From positions 4,588,001 to 4,652,000 of the forward strand of contig NZ_OU745390.1 of assembly GCF_916618955.1 (NCBI RefSeq): a stretch of 64,000 nt of DNA. The letters run 5' to 3'. The DNA comes from Pseudomonas sp. Marseille-Q3773. GTDB taxonomy: Bacteria; Pseudomonadota; Gammaproteobacteria; Pseudomonadales; Pseudomonadaceae. The notes under the pieces are model-generated. The model did no database searches. It saw only the letters and a list, made by a program, of their open reading frames with translations, and had not been told where the DNA came from. Positions 25,848 through 34,661 of this stretch are shown here, piece after piece (positions within the stretch are counted from its first letter, which is position 1; the number at the start of each line of letters is the position of its first letter). A program made the position numbers and the translations under genes.

Positions 25848-27524
25848 ATGAATGCCAAGACCGAAACCCCTGCATTGCCTGAAGGCGCCTGCCTGACGGC
25901 CAAGGTCCCCGAACCTGACCAGGCGCTGCTCGGCGACGTGGTGGTCAACCCGTACCGCCTGGCGCCGCTGACCGCGATCATCCGCGACGGCGGGCGCAGC
26001 CTGAGCGCCGCCCATGTGCGCGTGCTGGGGCGCGGTGAACGCGGTGTGGATATCGCCTACGAGGTGTCCGACCGATCGTTATGGACCTATGGCGGCATCC
26101 CGGTATTCGGCCTGTACCCGGATCACGTCAACCAGGTGGAAGTGACCTACAAGCTCGATGGCGAACGTATTCGCGAGCAGTACCAGATCTACGCCCCGGC
26201 GGTACGCTTGCCGGTGGTGGCGAAGCAGACCGCAGCGTTGCCGGAAGTGGAGCCGATCAAGGTGGCGCCGGGGTTCGAAAAGCGCCTGTACCTGTTCAAC
26301 CACCTGCTCGGTGAAATCCCTGGTGGTCGCGCGTTCAAGTGGAATGCCTTGGGTGGCGCGGCGGAATGGGACCAGGTGGGCAACAACTGGATCGCCGACA
26401 GCAACGGTGACGTGCGCTGGTACCTGGACATCGAGCAGATCCACGACTCCAACCGCCGCGATGGCCTGGGTGGCACCATGGGCTTCCAGCAGACCCGCGA
26501 CGGCAAGCTGATCTGGGGCCAGGGCCAGACCTATTCCAAGTACGACCTGCTGGGCCGGCGCATCTGGCAGCGCAGCCTGCCCGACAAGTTCGCCGACTTC
26601 TCGCACGAAATCCGCGAGACAGCCAACGGCACCTACCTGCTGCGGGTGGGCACCAGCGACTATCGCCGGCCTGACGGCAAGCGCGTGCGTTCGATCCGCG
26701 ACCACATCATCGAGGTCGACGAGGCCGGTGATGTGCTGGACTTCTGGGACCTCAACCAGATTCTCGACCCGTACCGTGGCGACCTCCTGGAAACCCTGGG
26801 CAAGGCAGCAATCCAGTTGCCGCAAGGCGTGCACAAGCAGGACGAGCGGCTGGCCAACGAACTGGCTGAAGGCGACTTGCCGTTTGGTGACACCCCGGGG
26901 GTAGGGACCGGACGTAACTGGGCGCACGTCAATGCCATCGACTACGACGCCGATGACGACAGCATCATCGTTTCAGCACGTCATCAGGGCGTGGTGAAGA
27001 TTGGCCGCGACAAGCAGGTGAAGTGGATCCTCGCTTCGCCCCAGGGGTGGCCTGAGCGCCTGCGCGAGAAAGTACTTACCCCGGTCGCAGCTGAAGGCTT
27101 CGACTGGTCGTGGACCCAGCACACCGCCTGGCTGACCGGCAAAGGCACGCTGACCGTGTTCGACAATGGCTGGGGCCGGGACTTTGCGCCGACCAGGCTG
27201 ACCGGTAACTACAGCCGTGCGGTGGAGTACCGCATCGACGAGGCCAAGGGCACCGTCGAGCAGGTATGGGAGTACGGCAAAGAGCGCGGTGACGAGTGGT
27301 ACAGCCCGGTGACTTCGGTGGTGGCCTACCGGCCGGAAACCGACACCCAGTTCATCTACTCGGCTTCGGTGAATTTCCTCACGCCGGAAAAACTCACCAC
27401 TACCGTGTTGAACGAGGTGCGGCGCGGCACACAGGAGGTGCTGGTGGAGTTGAAGGTGCACAGCCGGCAGCCGGGTTCTGTAGGTTACCGGGCGCTGGTG
27501 ATCGACCTGGCCAAGGCGTTCTGA
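25848..27524 (+). CDS. astA: Arylsulfate sulfotransferase AstA
   Basis: 558 residues, beta-propeller arylsulfotransferase that moves the sulfuryl group from one phenol sulfate to another phenol through a sulfo-histidine. Conserved residues fall near E. coli AssT numbering: His253 (FADFSHEI), His360 (NWAHVNAID), Arg378 (VSARHQG) and the likely catalytic His425 (DWSWTQHTAW). The N-terminus (LGDVVVNPYRLAPLTAII) aligns with mature AssT directly and has no signal peptide. I see only one Cys, so the disulfide of periplasmic AssT is missing. It therefore appears cytosolic. CAAGGAG starts 12 bases before the ATG, 17 bases after sftP, so the two form an operon. Confidence 0.9.
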   Translation: MNAKTETPALPEGACLTAKVPEPDQALLGDVVVNPYRLAPLTAIIRDGGRSLSAAHVRVLGRGERGVDIAYEVSDRSLWTYGGIPVFGLYPDHVNQVEVTYKLDGERIREQYQIYAPAVRLPVVAKQTAALPEVEPIKVAPGFEKRLYLFNHLLGEIPGGRAFKWNALGGAAEWDQVGNNWIADSNGDVRWYLDIEQIHDSNRRDGLGGTMGFQQTRDGKLIWGQGQTYSKYDLLGRRIWQRSLPDKFADFSHEIRETANGTYLLRVGTSDYRRPDGKRVRSIRDHIIEVDEAGDVLDFWDLNQILDPYRGDLLETLGKAAIQLPQGVHKQDERLANELAEGDLPFGDTPGVGTGRNWAHVNAIDYDADDDSIIVSARHQGVVKIGRDKQVKWILASPQGWPERLREKVLTPVAAEGFDWSWTQHTAWLTGKGTLTVFDNGWGRDFAPTRLTGNYSRAVEYRIDEAKGTVEQVWEYGKERGDEWYSPVTSVVAYRPETDTQFIYSASVNFLTPEKLTTTVLNEVRRGTQEVLVELKVHSRQPGSVGYRALVIDLAKAF

Positions 27525-27821
27525 GCATCGTGGGTCTGACGTAGGTTTTGTATGGATGCGTAGATCGAGCGCCGCGCGGGCGGCGCTCGATCCCACAGGC
27601 ACCGAAATTGTCACGACAAGCCGCTCGGCTTTCACATTTCCTTCCGCTCGATGGTCTAACCTCTGACGACCATTTCGGACGGGCTGTTCAACCATTCGTT
27701 CTTTTTTTCGAACAGCCTATTGTCCAACACCCCAGCAGCCGCTTAGCATTCGTTTGAGATTTCAAACGCTCGATGCCCTGCCTTGGGCGCTTTTCAACAA
27801 TCAACAATTCGGGAAGCCGAC
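27525..27821. other. Intergenic region astA-gabD
   Basis: 297 bases without a convincing gene. It contains the hairpin at 27,563-27,592 and then an AT-rich stretch with repeated TTCAAA/TTTCGAAC-like words (27,700-27,770) before gabD. No sigma-54 promoter or clear -35/-10 pair could be picked with confidence. Confidence 0.6.
27563..27592. repeat. Perfect 12-bp hairpin repeat
   Basis: GATCGAGCGCCG, loop CGCGGG, CGGCGCTCGATC. Has the look of a second P. putida intergenic repeat type ending in CCCACAGG. It follows astA and may also stop transcription, though no T-run follows. Confidence 0.75.
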
Positions 27822-29264
27822 ATGCAGCTCAAAGACGCTCAGTTGTTCCGCCAGCAAGCCTACATCAATGGTGAGTGGCTGGATGCGGACAACGGCCAGA
27901 CCATCAAGGTGACCAACCCGGCCACCGGTGAAGTCATCGGTACCGTGCCGAAGATGGGCACTGCGGAAACCCGCCGCGCCATCGAAGCCGCCGACAAGGC
28001 GCTGCCGGCCTGGCGTGCCCTGACCGCCAAAGAGCGCTCGGCCAAGCTGCGTCGCTGGTTCGAACTGATGATCGAGAACCAGGACGACCTGGCTCGCCTG
28101 ATGACCACCGAACAAGGCAAGCCGCTGGCCGAAGCCAAGGGCGAAATTGCCTACGCTGCCTCGTTCATCGAGTGGTTCGCCGAAGAAGCCAAGCGCGTCT
28201 ACGGCGACACCATCCCTGGCCACCAGCCAGACAAGCGCCTGATCGTCATCAAGCAGCCAATCGGTGTTACCGCGGCCATCACCCCGTGGAACTTCCCGGC
28301 CGCCATGATCACCCGCAAAGCCGGCCCGGCCCTGGCCGCTGGCTGCACCATGGTGCTCAAGCCGGCCTCGCAGACCCCGTACTCCGCCCTGGCCCTGGTC
28401 GAACTGGCCCACCGTGCCGGTATCCCGGCTGGCGTGCTGAGCGTGGTTACCGGCAGCGCCGGCGAAGTGGGTGGCGAGCTGACCAGCAACTCCCTGGTGC
28501 GCAAGCTGTCGTTCACCGGCTCGACCGAAATCGGTCGCCAGCTGATGGAAGAATGCGCCAAGGACATCAAGAAGGTTTCCCTGGAGCTGGGTGGCAACGC
28601 CCCGTTCATCGTGTTCGACGACGCCGACCTGGACAAGGCGGTCGAGGGCGCGATCATCTCCAAGTACCGCAACAACGGCCAGACCTGCGTTTGCGCCAAC
28701 CGTATCTACGTGCAGGACGGCGTCTACGACGCGTTCGCCCAGAAGCTGGCCGCGGCTGTTGCCAAGCTGAAGATCGGTAACGGCCTGGAAGAAGGCACCA
28801 CCACTGGCCCGCTGATCGACGGCAAGGCTGTGGCCAAGGTCCAGGAACACATCGAAGACGCCGTTGGCAAAGGCGCCAAGGTGCTGGCCGGTGGCAAGAT
28901 CATCGAAGGCAACTTCTTCGAGCCGACCATCCTGGTCGACGTACCGAAGACCGCTGCCGTCGCCAAGGAAGAAACCTTCGGCCCGCTGGCGCCGCTGTTC
29001 CGCTTCAAGGACGAGGCTGAAGTCATCGCCATGTCCAACGACACCGAGTTCGGCCTGGCCTCGTACTTCTATGCGCGCGACATGAGCCGTGTGTTCCGTG
29101 TTGCCGAAGCGCTGGAGTACGGCATGGTGGGTATCAACACCGGCCTGATCTCCAACGAAGTGGCACCGTTCGGTGGCATCAAGGCCTCCGGCCTGGGCCG
29201 CGAAGGTTCCAAGTACGGTATCGAGGACTACCTCGAAATCAAATACCTGTGCATCAGCATCTGA
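27822..29264 (+). CDS. gabD: Succinate-semialdehyde dehydrogenase
   Basis: 480 residues, the usual GabD length. NAD(P)-dependent oxidation of succinate semialdehyde to succinate, last step of GABA breakdown. Aldehyde dehydrogenase motifs: PWNFPAAMITRK, FTGSTEIGRQLM, catalytic Glu in LELGGNAP, catalytic Cys in NNGQTCVCANR. The in-frame ATG 39 bases upstream has no ribosome-binding site. ATG 27822 follows GGGAAGCCGAC. Its codons are visibly more uniform (highly expressed style) than those of the neighbouring cluster. Confidence 0.96.
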   Translation: MQLKDAQLFRQQAYINGEWLDADNGQTIKVTNPATGEVIGTVPKMGTAETRRAIEAADKALPAWRALTAKERSAKLRRWFELMIENQDDLARLMTTEQGKPLAEAKGEIAYAASFIEWFAEEAKRVYGDTIPGHQPDKRLIVIKQPIGVTAAITPWNFPAAMITRKAGPALAAGCTMVLKPASQTPYSALALVELAHRAGIPAGVLSVVTGSAGEVGGELTSNSLVRKLSFTGSTEIGRQLMEECAKDIKKVSLELGGNAPFIVFDDADLDKAVEGAIISKYRNNGQTCVCANRIYVQDGVYDAFAQKLAAAVAKLKIGNGLEEGTTTGPLIDGKAVAKVQEHIEDAVGKGAKVLAGGKIIEGNFFEPTILVDVPKTAAVAKEETFGPLAPLFRFKDEAEVIAMSNDTEFGLASYFYARDMSRVFRVAEALEYGMVGINTGLISNEVAPFGGIKASGLGREGSKYGIEDYLEIKYLCISI

Positions 29265-29288
29265 TCGCACGGTAACGGTTTTACCTCT

Positions 29289-29327
29289 GCCAGCGGGGCG
29301 CGAGAGCGACGTCTCGCTGGCCTTTTT
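29289..29327 (+). terminator. Terminator between gabD and gabT
   Basis: Stem GCCAGCGGGGCG/CGTCTCGCTGGC (12 pairs, two G-T) with a nine-base loop followed by CTTTTTG, 25 bases after the gabD stop. It suggests partial termination inside the gab pair. Confidence 0.75.
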
Positions 29328-29446
29328 GACATCGCAGTACCTGGTGGCCCGGGCGTTCACGACAGTCGATCAACGAATACTGTTCGCGAGCGCATCCAGC
29401 CACCCCCGAATAAAAGCGCCATTCAGAACGGCGCAATGAGGGCATT

Positions 29447-30724
29447 ATGAGCAAGACCAACGAATCCTTGATGCAACGTCGTGTCGCCGCCGTCCCACGT
29501 GGCGTTGGCCAGATCCACCCGATCTTCGTCGATACCGCGAAGAACTCGACGGTGATCGACGTTGAAGGCCGCGAACTGATCGACTTCGCCGGTGGCATCG
29601 CAGTACTCAACACCGGCCACCTGCACCCGAAAGTGGTTGCAGCCGTGCAAGAGCAGCTGACCAAGGTCAGCCACACCTGCTTCCAGGTGCTGGCCTACGA
29701 ACCTTACGTAGCGCTGTGCGAGAAGATCAACAAGCTGGTCCCGGGCAACTTCGACAAGAAGACCCTGCTGGTCACCACCGGCTCCGAAGCGGTGGAAAAC
29801 GCCGTCAAGATCGCCCGTGCCGCTACCGGCCGCGCTGGCGTCATCGCCTTCACCGGCGGCTACCACGGCCGCACCATGATGACCCTGGGCCTGACCGGCA
29901 AGGTCGTGCCGTACTCCGCCGGCATGGGCCTGATGCCGGGCGGCATCTTCCGCGCCCTGTTCCCGAGCGAACTGCACGGTATCAGCGTTGACGACGCCAT
30001 CGCCTCGGTCGAGCGCATCTTCAAGAACGACGCCGAGCCGCGCGACATCGCCGCGATCATCCTCGAGCCGGTACAGGGCGAAGGCGGCTTCCTGCCAGCG
30101 CCGAAAGAGCTGATGCAGCGCCTGCGCGCCCTGTGCGACCAGCACGGCATCCTGCTGATCGCCGACGAAGTACAGACCGGTGCTGGCCGTACTGGCACCT
30201 TCTTCGCCATGGAACAGATGGGCGTTGCGCCTGACCTGACCACCTTCGCCAAATCCATCGCTGGCGGCTTCCCGCTGGCCGGTGTGTGCGGCAAGGCCGA
30301 GTACATGGACGCCATCGCCCCGGGCGGCCTGGGCGGTACCTATGCCGGTTCGCCGATCGCTTGCGCTGCGGCCCTGGCCGTGATCGAAGTGTTCGAAGAA
30401 GAGAAACTGCTGGACCGCAGCAAGGCTGTCGGTGAGCGCCTGACCACTGGTCTGCGCGAAATCCAGAAGAAGTACCCGATCATCGGCGACGTACGTGGTC
30501 TGGGCTCGATGGTCGCTGTGGAAGTCTTCGAGAAAGGCACCCACACCCCGAACGCTGCCGCTGTTGGCCAGGTTGTAGCCAAGGCTCGCGAGAAGGGCCT
30601 GATCCTGCTGTCCTGCGGCACCTACGGCAACGTCCTGCGGATCCTGGTTCCGCTGACCGCCGAAGACGCGCTGCTGGACAAGGGCCTGGCGATCATCGAA
30701 GAATGCTTCGCTGAAATCGCCTGA
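29447..30724 (+). CDS. gabT: 4-aminobutyrate aminotransferase
   Basis: 425 residues, class-III PLP aminotransferase converting GABA and 2-oxoglutarate to succinate semialdehyde and glutamate. Motifs: TTGSEAVENAVKIARAATGR, GGYHGRT, DEVQTGAGRTG, and the PLP Lys in TTFAKSIAGGFPLAG. It supplies the substrate of GabD. The gap to gabD is 182 bases and contains a terminator, so gabT may also have its own promoter. Strong terminator downstream. Confidence 0.96.
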   Translation: MSKTNESLMQRRVAAVPRGVGQIHPIFVDTAKNSTVIDVEGRELIDFAGGIAVLNTGHLHPKVVAAVQEQLTKVSHTCFQVLAYEPYVALCEKINKLVPGNFDKKTLLVTTGSEAVENAVKIARAATGRAGVIAFTGGYHGRTMMTLGLTGKVVPYSAGMGLMPGGIFRALFPSELHGISVDDAIASVERIFKNDAEPRDIAAIILEPVQGEGGFLPAPKELMQRLRALCDQHGILLIADEVQTGAGRTGTFFAMEQMGVAPDLTTFAKSIAGGFPLAGVCGKAEYMDAIAPGGLGGTYAGSPIACAAALAVIEVFEEEKLLDRSKAVGERLTTGLREIQKKYPIIGDVRGLGSMVAVEVFEKGTHTPNAAAVGQVVAKAREKGLILLSCGTYGNVLRILVPLTAEDALLDKGLAIIEECFAEIA

Positions 30725-30739
30725 TGTGACACGCTGCAG

Positions 30740-30767
30740 AAAAAACCCGCTTCGGCGGGTTTTTTTA
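30740..30767 (+). terminator. Terminator after gabT
   Basis: AAAAAACCCGC-TTCG-GCGGGTTTTTTT: tetraloop hairpin with a run of seven T, 16 bases after the stop. Confidence 0.95.
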
Positions 30768-30862
30768 TGCCCGGAACATGCTTGGTGGCGCTATCGTTGT
30801 GGCAGGACTCGCTTGGCAAGCTGCAACGGACTGTATGTCAGGGATTTTCAGGAGTTTTGGCG

Positions 30863-32122
30863 ATGAGCGCTGCGCACCCCTCCCCACCGAGTGTACTGAT
30901 CGTCGAAGGTGACCCTTGGGTACGCGACATGCTCAGCGAAATGCTGCTCAGCGTGCGCTGCGATGCCCGCCTGCAGGTCTGCGCCGACGGCGAGCAGGCG
31001 CTGAGCGCGCTGTCGGGCAAGCCCGACCTGATCATCGCCGCGCGTGAACTCGCCGGTGTCGATGGCCTCGACCTGTTGCGCAAGGTCCGCGCCAAAGGGC
31101 CGGAGTTGCCGTTCATCCTGATGAGCAACCGCAGTGACAGCGCCAGCGTGCGCGAGGCACTGCCCCTGCATCCCACCGCCTACCTGAGCAAACCGTTGAA
31201 TCTGGACAACCTGCGCAAGCGCCTGGAAGAGCTGCTGCTGGCCGTTGGCGAAGAGATCGCTTGCCCAACGCCAGCGTTGCAGGCAGGTGCCAGCCTGCCG
31301 GCTTATCTCGAGCAGCGTCGTGCGAGTGCCGATGGCGGGCCGCTGATGGCTGATGTGCAGGCGGCGCTCAAGCGCGCCCTCAACCCCCAGGGCCTGAACC
31401 TGAAGGTGCTCGAAGAGGAAGTGCGTGACGACCCGCAGATCACCGCTGTGCTGATTGCTGCAGCCAACAGCGCTGCGTTGCACCGGGAAGCACCGGTGCA
31501 GACCTTGCTACAGGCGCTGAACAAGCTTGGCAGCACCCAGAGCATGAACCTGATTCTGGGCATGACCCTGAAACGCAGCGCGCGCCTCAGTGACCCGCTG
31601 CTGGCGAAGCATGCGGCCCATTATTGGGGTCTTTCGCTGCACGCTGCCGAATATGGCCGCACCTTGGCGCGCATGCTGGAACTGGACGAAGGGCGTTGCT
31701 ACTGCGCAGGGTTATTGCATTGCCTGGGTGACCTGGCAGTGCTGCGCTGCCTGCAGGAGTGGCGGCTGGCGGGTGGCGAGCTGGACGAGGGCCAGGTGCA
31801 GCGCTCGCTCGACGAGTTCGGGGCAGCGTTCGGCTCGGCGCTGCGCACGCGCTGGCGGTTGCCGTTGGCGTTGCGCGAGCTGATTGCAGCGATCTACCAG
31901 CTGGGTGGTGGGGTGTATTCGCGGGAGATCCTGGCCATGAACCTGGCCGGGCAGTTGGCGCGGCTGCCGGCCGGGCTGGGGCTGGACAAGGTGGCCAGCA
32001 GCAAGACGGCGCGTTTGCTGAAGGTTGGCCTGCCGGAGCTGAGTCGGTTGCGCAAGGTGGAGAACCCGGAAGTGAAGCCGGAGGAAGAGCCGCCGGTGGC
32101 TGAGGCTGAGGTTTCCGGCTGA
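30863..32122 (+). CDS. Pseudo-receiver/HDOD-domain signalling protein
   Basis: 419 residues. N-terminal CheY-like receiver (about 10-125) joined to an HDOD domain (about 160-370; GLLHCLGDLAVLR). The receiver looks dead: the phosphoacceptor Asp is Ala60 (PDLIIAARELAGVDG), and the acidic pair reads Glu15-Gly16. The Lys of SKPLN is kept. HDOD proteins act in signalling and motility or biofilm control without the catalytic His-Asp of HD-GYP. ATG 30863 follows CAGGAG. The last 25 residues are a Pro/Glu-rich tail. Regulatory role inferred. Confidence 0.88.
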   Translation: MSAAHPSPPSVLIVEGDPWVRDMLSEMLLSVRCDARLQVCADGEQALSALSGKPDLIIAARELAGVDGLDLLRKVRAKGPELPFILMSNRSDSASVREALPLHPTAYLSKPLNLDNLRKRLEELLLAVGEEIACPTPALQAGASLPAYLEQRRASADGGPLMADVQAALKRALNPQGLNLKVLEEEVRDDPQITAVLIAAANSAALHREAPVQTLLQALNKLGSTQSMNLILGMTLKRSARLSDPLLAKHAAHYWGLSLHAAEYGRTLARMLELDEGRCYCAGLLHCLGDLAVLRCLQEWRLAGGELDEGQVQRSLDEFGAAFGSALRTRWRLPLALRELIAAIYQLGGGVYSREILAMNLAGQLARLPAGLGLDKVASSKTARLLKVGLPELSRLRKVENPEVKPEEEPPVAEAEVSG

Positions 32123-32129
32123 GGGTCAG

Positions 32130-32171
32130 GGGCCGCTTTGCGGCCCATCGCGACGCAAGGCCGCTCCTACA
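32130..32171. repeat. REP-like repeat with GC hairpin
   Basis: GGGGCCGCTTTGCGGCCC hairpin followed by ATCGCGACGCAAGGCCGCTCCTAC, the same family as at 19,986 and 49,115. It lies between convergent genes and may terminate both. Confidence 0.7.
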
Positions 32172-32200
32172 TCGGATGCGGACGCCTGCGGCCCCATGGT

Positions 32201-33187
32201 TCAGCCGCGCACGATCTGGTTCTTGCCCTGGCGCTTGGCCCGGTACATCGCCGCATCGGCCCGCGCATACAGGCTGTCCAGCGCCACATCTTCATCGGTC
32301 AGCGCGGTCACTCCCTGGCTCACCGTCACGCCGTAGGTCTGCTCGCCATGGCTGAAACTCAAACGCTGGATGTGCCGCTGCAAGCGTTCGGCAATCTGCT
32401 CGGCCACCACGACGTTGCAGCCAGGGAATACCGCCGCGAATTCCTCACCACCAATACGCCCGAACAGGTCACCGCGGCGTAGCACGGCCTTGCCGCTGTC
32501 GGCGATGCGTTGCAGCACCTGGTCGCCTTCCTGGTGGCCATAGCTGTCGTTGATGCGCTTGAAGTCGTCGATGTCCAGCAGCAGGAAAGCCAGCGGCGTG
32601 CCTTCTTCGCGCGCGCTATCGAAGGCCTGCTGGGCACATTCGAAGAAATGCCGGCGGTTGCTGCTCTGGGTCAGCACGTCGGTAGTGGCCAACCGCTGCA
32701 GCTCGCCTTCGAGCTGCTTCTTTTCGGTGATGTCCTCGGCAATGCCGACGATGATCACCCGGTCGCCATCGCCTTGCTGGTTGATGTAGCACTTGTCACT
32801 CAGCCAGCGCAACTGGCCGTCGGCGTTCAGGATGCGGTACTCGCGGTCTTCTACCGAGCCCTTGACCAGCACCTGGGCCATGCTGCGTTCCGCGAACTCC
32901 AGGTCGTCGGGATAGATGCTGTCGCGCCACTCGTTGTAGTCGGCCAGTACCAGGCTGGCGGGGCGGCCGAAGATGCGCTCATAGGCGGGGCTGACGTACA
33001 GCACCTGACGGGGTTCCCAGTCGAAGGCCCACAGCACGGCATTGACGCTGTCGAGCAGCGCGCTGAACAACTGCTCGCGCTCGCTCAGGCGGGCAACTTC
33101 GCCCTGGGCATGAAGCAGCGCAAGCAAGGTCTGGGCGGCCTCGGGAGGTTGGGTGCCGGGCAGTGTCGTTGGAATGTTCTTGGCCAT
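32201..33187 (-). CDS. PAS-GGDEF diguanylate cyclase
   Basis: 328 residues, no membrane segment. PAS domain about 40-165 (VLYVSPAYERIFGRPASLV, REYRILNADGQLRWL, GIAEDITEKKQLE) with its linker, then GGDEF about 170-325. The catalytic loop is GGEEF (active type), preceded at the correct distance by RRGD, the RxxD product-inhibition site. It should make cyclic di-GMP in response to a PAS ligand. Start taken as ATG 33187. A GTG at 33241 would add 18 residues. Confidence 0.88.
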   Translation of the reverse strand: MAKNIPTTLPGTQPPEAAQTLLALLHAQGEVARLSEREQLFSALLDSVNAVLWAFDWEPRQVLYVSPAYERIFGRPASLVLADYNEWRDSIYPDDLEFAERSMAQVLVKGSVEDREYRILNADGQLRWLSDKCYINQQGDGDRVIIVGIAEDITEKKQLEGELQRLATTDVLTQSSNRRHFFECAQQAFDSAREEGTPLAFLLLDIDDFKRINDSYGHQEGDQVLQRIADSGKAVLRRGDLFGRIGGEEFAAVFPGCNVVVAEQIAERLQRHIQRLSFSHGEQTYGVTVSQGVTALTDEDVALDSLYARADAAMYRAKRQGKNQIVRG

Positions 33188-33292
33188 GTGCACGAAGCAG
33201 GTCTCGACGTGAAAGCGTGCGGCCAGCATCCGGCCCGCCACGCGGGGCGATGTGCCAGGTTCGAGTGGAAGCGACGGGGGGAAGTTCCGGGC

Positions 33293-33318
33293 GGCACGCC
33301 CTGCCAGGAGGGCGTGCC
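33293..33318. terminator. Hairpin after desaturase gene
   Basis: GGCACGCCCT, loop GCCAGG, AGGGCGTGCC: a perfect 10-bp stem just downstream of the desaturase stop. No T-run, so termination is uncertain. Confidence 0.4.
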
Positions 33319-33330
33319 GATCAACGGTGG

Positions 33331-34515
33331 TCAGGCGCCGATCGGGCGCAGCGAGTAGGTCTTGAGTTGCGCTGCGAAGTCGCGCAGGGCATGGATACCG
33401 CTGGTTTCGGCCTCATGGACCCAGTCTTTCATGGCGGCCAGCATGTCGTGGCCGTTGGCGCTGGTGCGCGCCCAGATTTGCTGCAAAGCCAGGCGTTTTT
33501 CGTAGATGGTCTTCAGCGCCTGGCTGTGTGCGAGCATCGATTCGATGCGCACATGGTGGCGGTCTTGCAGCAGGCTGGTCTCGCGCGACAGCAGGCGCTT
33601 GGCGCGGCGGAAATGATGGCGCACCGAGGCGTCGACGCGTGCCAGTTCCTGCTTGACCAGTGGGCCGATCACCAGCTTGCGGTACTGGGCCATGATCTGG
33701 AAGCGGTTGTTGAGGATGGCCATGGCCGTGTCCATGTCCAGGCTGGCCTTGCCCGCCACTCGGTGGGCGATGGGGGCCACGCGCTGCACCTTGGCCAGGC
33801 GCAGCAGGCAGAACAGGCGGATCCACGCCCAGCCCATGTCGAACTCCCAGCGCCTGACCGACAGCTTGGCCGAGTTGGGGTAGGTGTGGTGGTTGTTGTG
33901 CAGCTCCTCGCCACCGATGACGATGCCCCATGGCACCAGGTTGGTGGCTGCATCACGGCATTCGAAATTGCGGTAGCCAAGCGCATGGCCCAGGCCGTTG
34001 ACCACCCCGGCAGCCCAGAACGGGATCCACATCATCTGTATCGCCCAGATGGTAATGCCGATGGTGCCGAACAGCAGCAGGTCGATCACCGCCATCAGTG
34101 CGATGCCGCCCAGCTTGTAGCGGGAGTAGAGGTTGCGCTCGATCCAGTCGTCCGGGCAGTTCTTGCCGTATATGCGCAGGGTTTCCGGGTTGCGCGCCTC
34201 TTCCCGGTACAGCTCGGCGCCCTTGCGCAAAACCGTGCCCAGGCCCTTGTACACCGGGCTGTGCGGGTCTTCGGGGGTTTCGCACTTGGCGTGGTGCTTG
34301 CGGTGCACGGCGGTCCATTCGCGGGTGTTCTGGGCCGTGGTCAGCCACAGCCAGAAACGGAAGAAGTGCTTGAGCACGCCGTTGAGCTCCAGGGCTCGGT
34401 GCGCGGAGTAGCGGTGCAGGTAGACCGTGACGCTGACGATGGTCACATGGGTCATCAACAAGGTGATGCCGACCAGTTGCCAGGCCGACAAGTCGAGCAG
34501 GCCGTTGTACCACAT
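33331..34515 (-). CDS. Acyl delta-9 fatty-acid desaturase
   Basis: Membrane di-iron desaturase of 394 residues. The three His boxes are present: HRYSAH (about 34-39), HRKHH (about 70-75) and HNNHH. Hydrophobic stretches flank them. It introduces a cis double bond into saturated acyl-CoA or membrane lipid acyl chains, keeping the membrane fluid under oxygen. Length fits Pseudomonas DesB-type acyl-CoA desaturases, but whether it uses CoA or phospholipid substrates cannot be told. Divergent from the GGDEF-EAL gene. No TetR partner is nearby. Confidence 0.87.
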   Translation of the reverse strand: MWYNGLLDLSAWQLVGITLLMTHVTIVSVTVYLHRYSAHRALELNGVLKHFFRFWLWLTTAQNTREWTAVHRKHHAKCETPEDPHSPVYKGLGTVLRKGAELYREEARNPETLRIYGKNCPDDWIERNLYSRYKLGGIALMAVIDLLLFGTIGITIWAIQMMWIPFWAAGVVNGLGHALGYRNFECRDAATNLVPWGIVIGGEELHNNHHTYPNSAKLSVRRWEFDMGWAWIRLFCLLRLAKVQRVAPIAHRVAGKASLDMDTAMAILNNRFQIMAQYRKLVIGPLVKQELARVDASVRHHFRRAKRLLSRETSLLQDRHHVRIESMLAHSQALKTIYEKRLALQQIWARTSANGHDMLAAMKDWVHEAETSGIHALRDFAAQLKTYSLRPIGA

Positions 34516-34661
34516 AGGTGCAGATACCCTCGGGATGCAGGGGGAAGGGGTGATTATCCCTTGGTGGGGAAATAAAACCAGTCAACCGTTCAGATAGGAA
34601 GTCACGATATGTTTCAGCCTTTATAATGCCCCTTCCTTTCTGATGGGCTATCGCACCCGAC

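Noticed and set aside
23620..25875. 751-codon open frame antisense to the TonB receptor gene
   Set aside because: Typical shadow frame of a high-GC gene; the sense strand has signal peptide, plug and barrel motifs. Similar long antisense frames over the ABC-F, M20 peptidase, gabD and binding-protein genes were dropped for the same reason.
30780..30815. Sigma-54 promoter-like TGGCAGGACTCGCTTGGC before the HDOD gene
   Set aside because: The GG-to-GC spacing is eight or thirteen bases, not the required ten.
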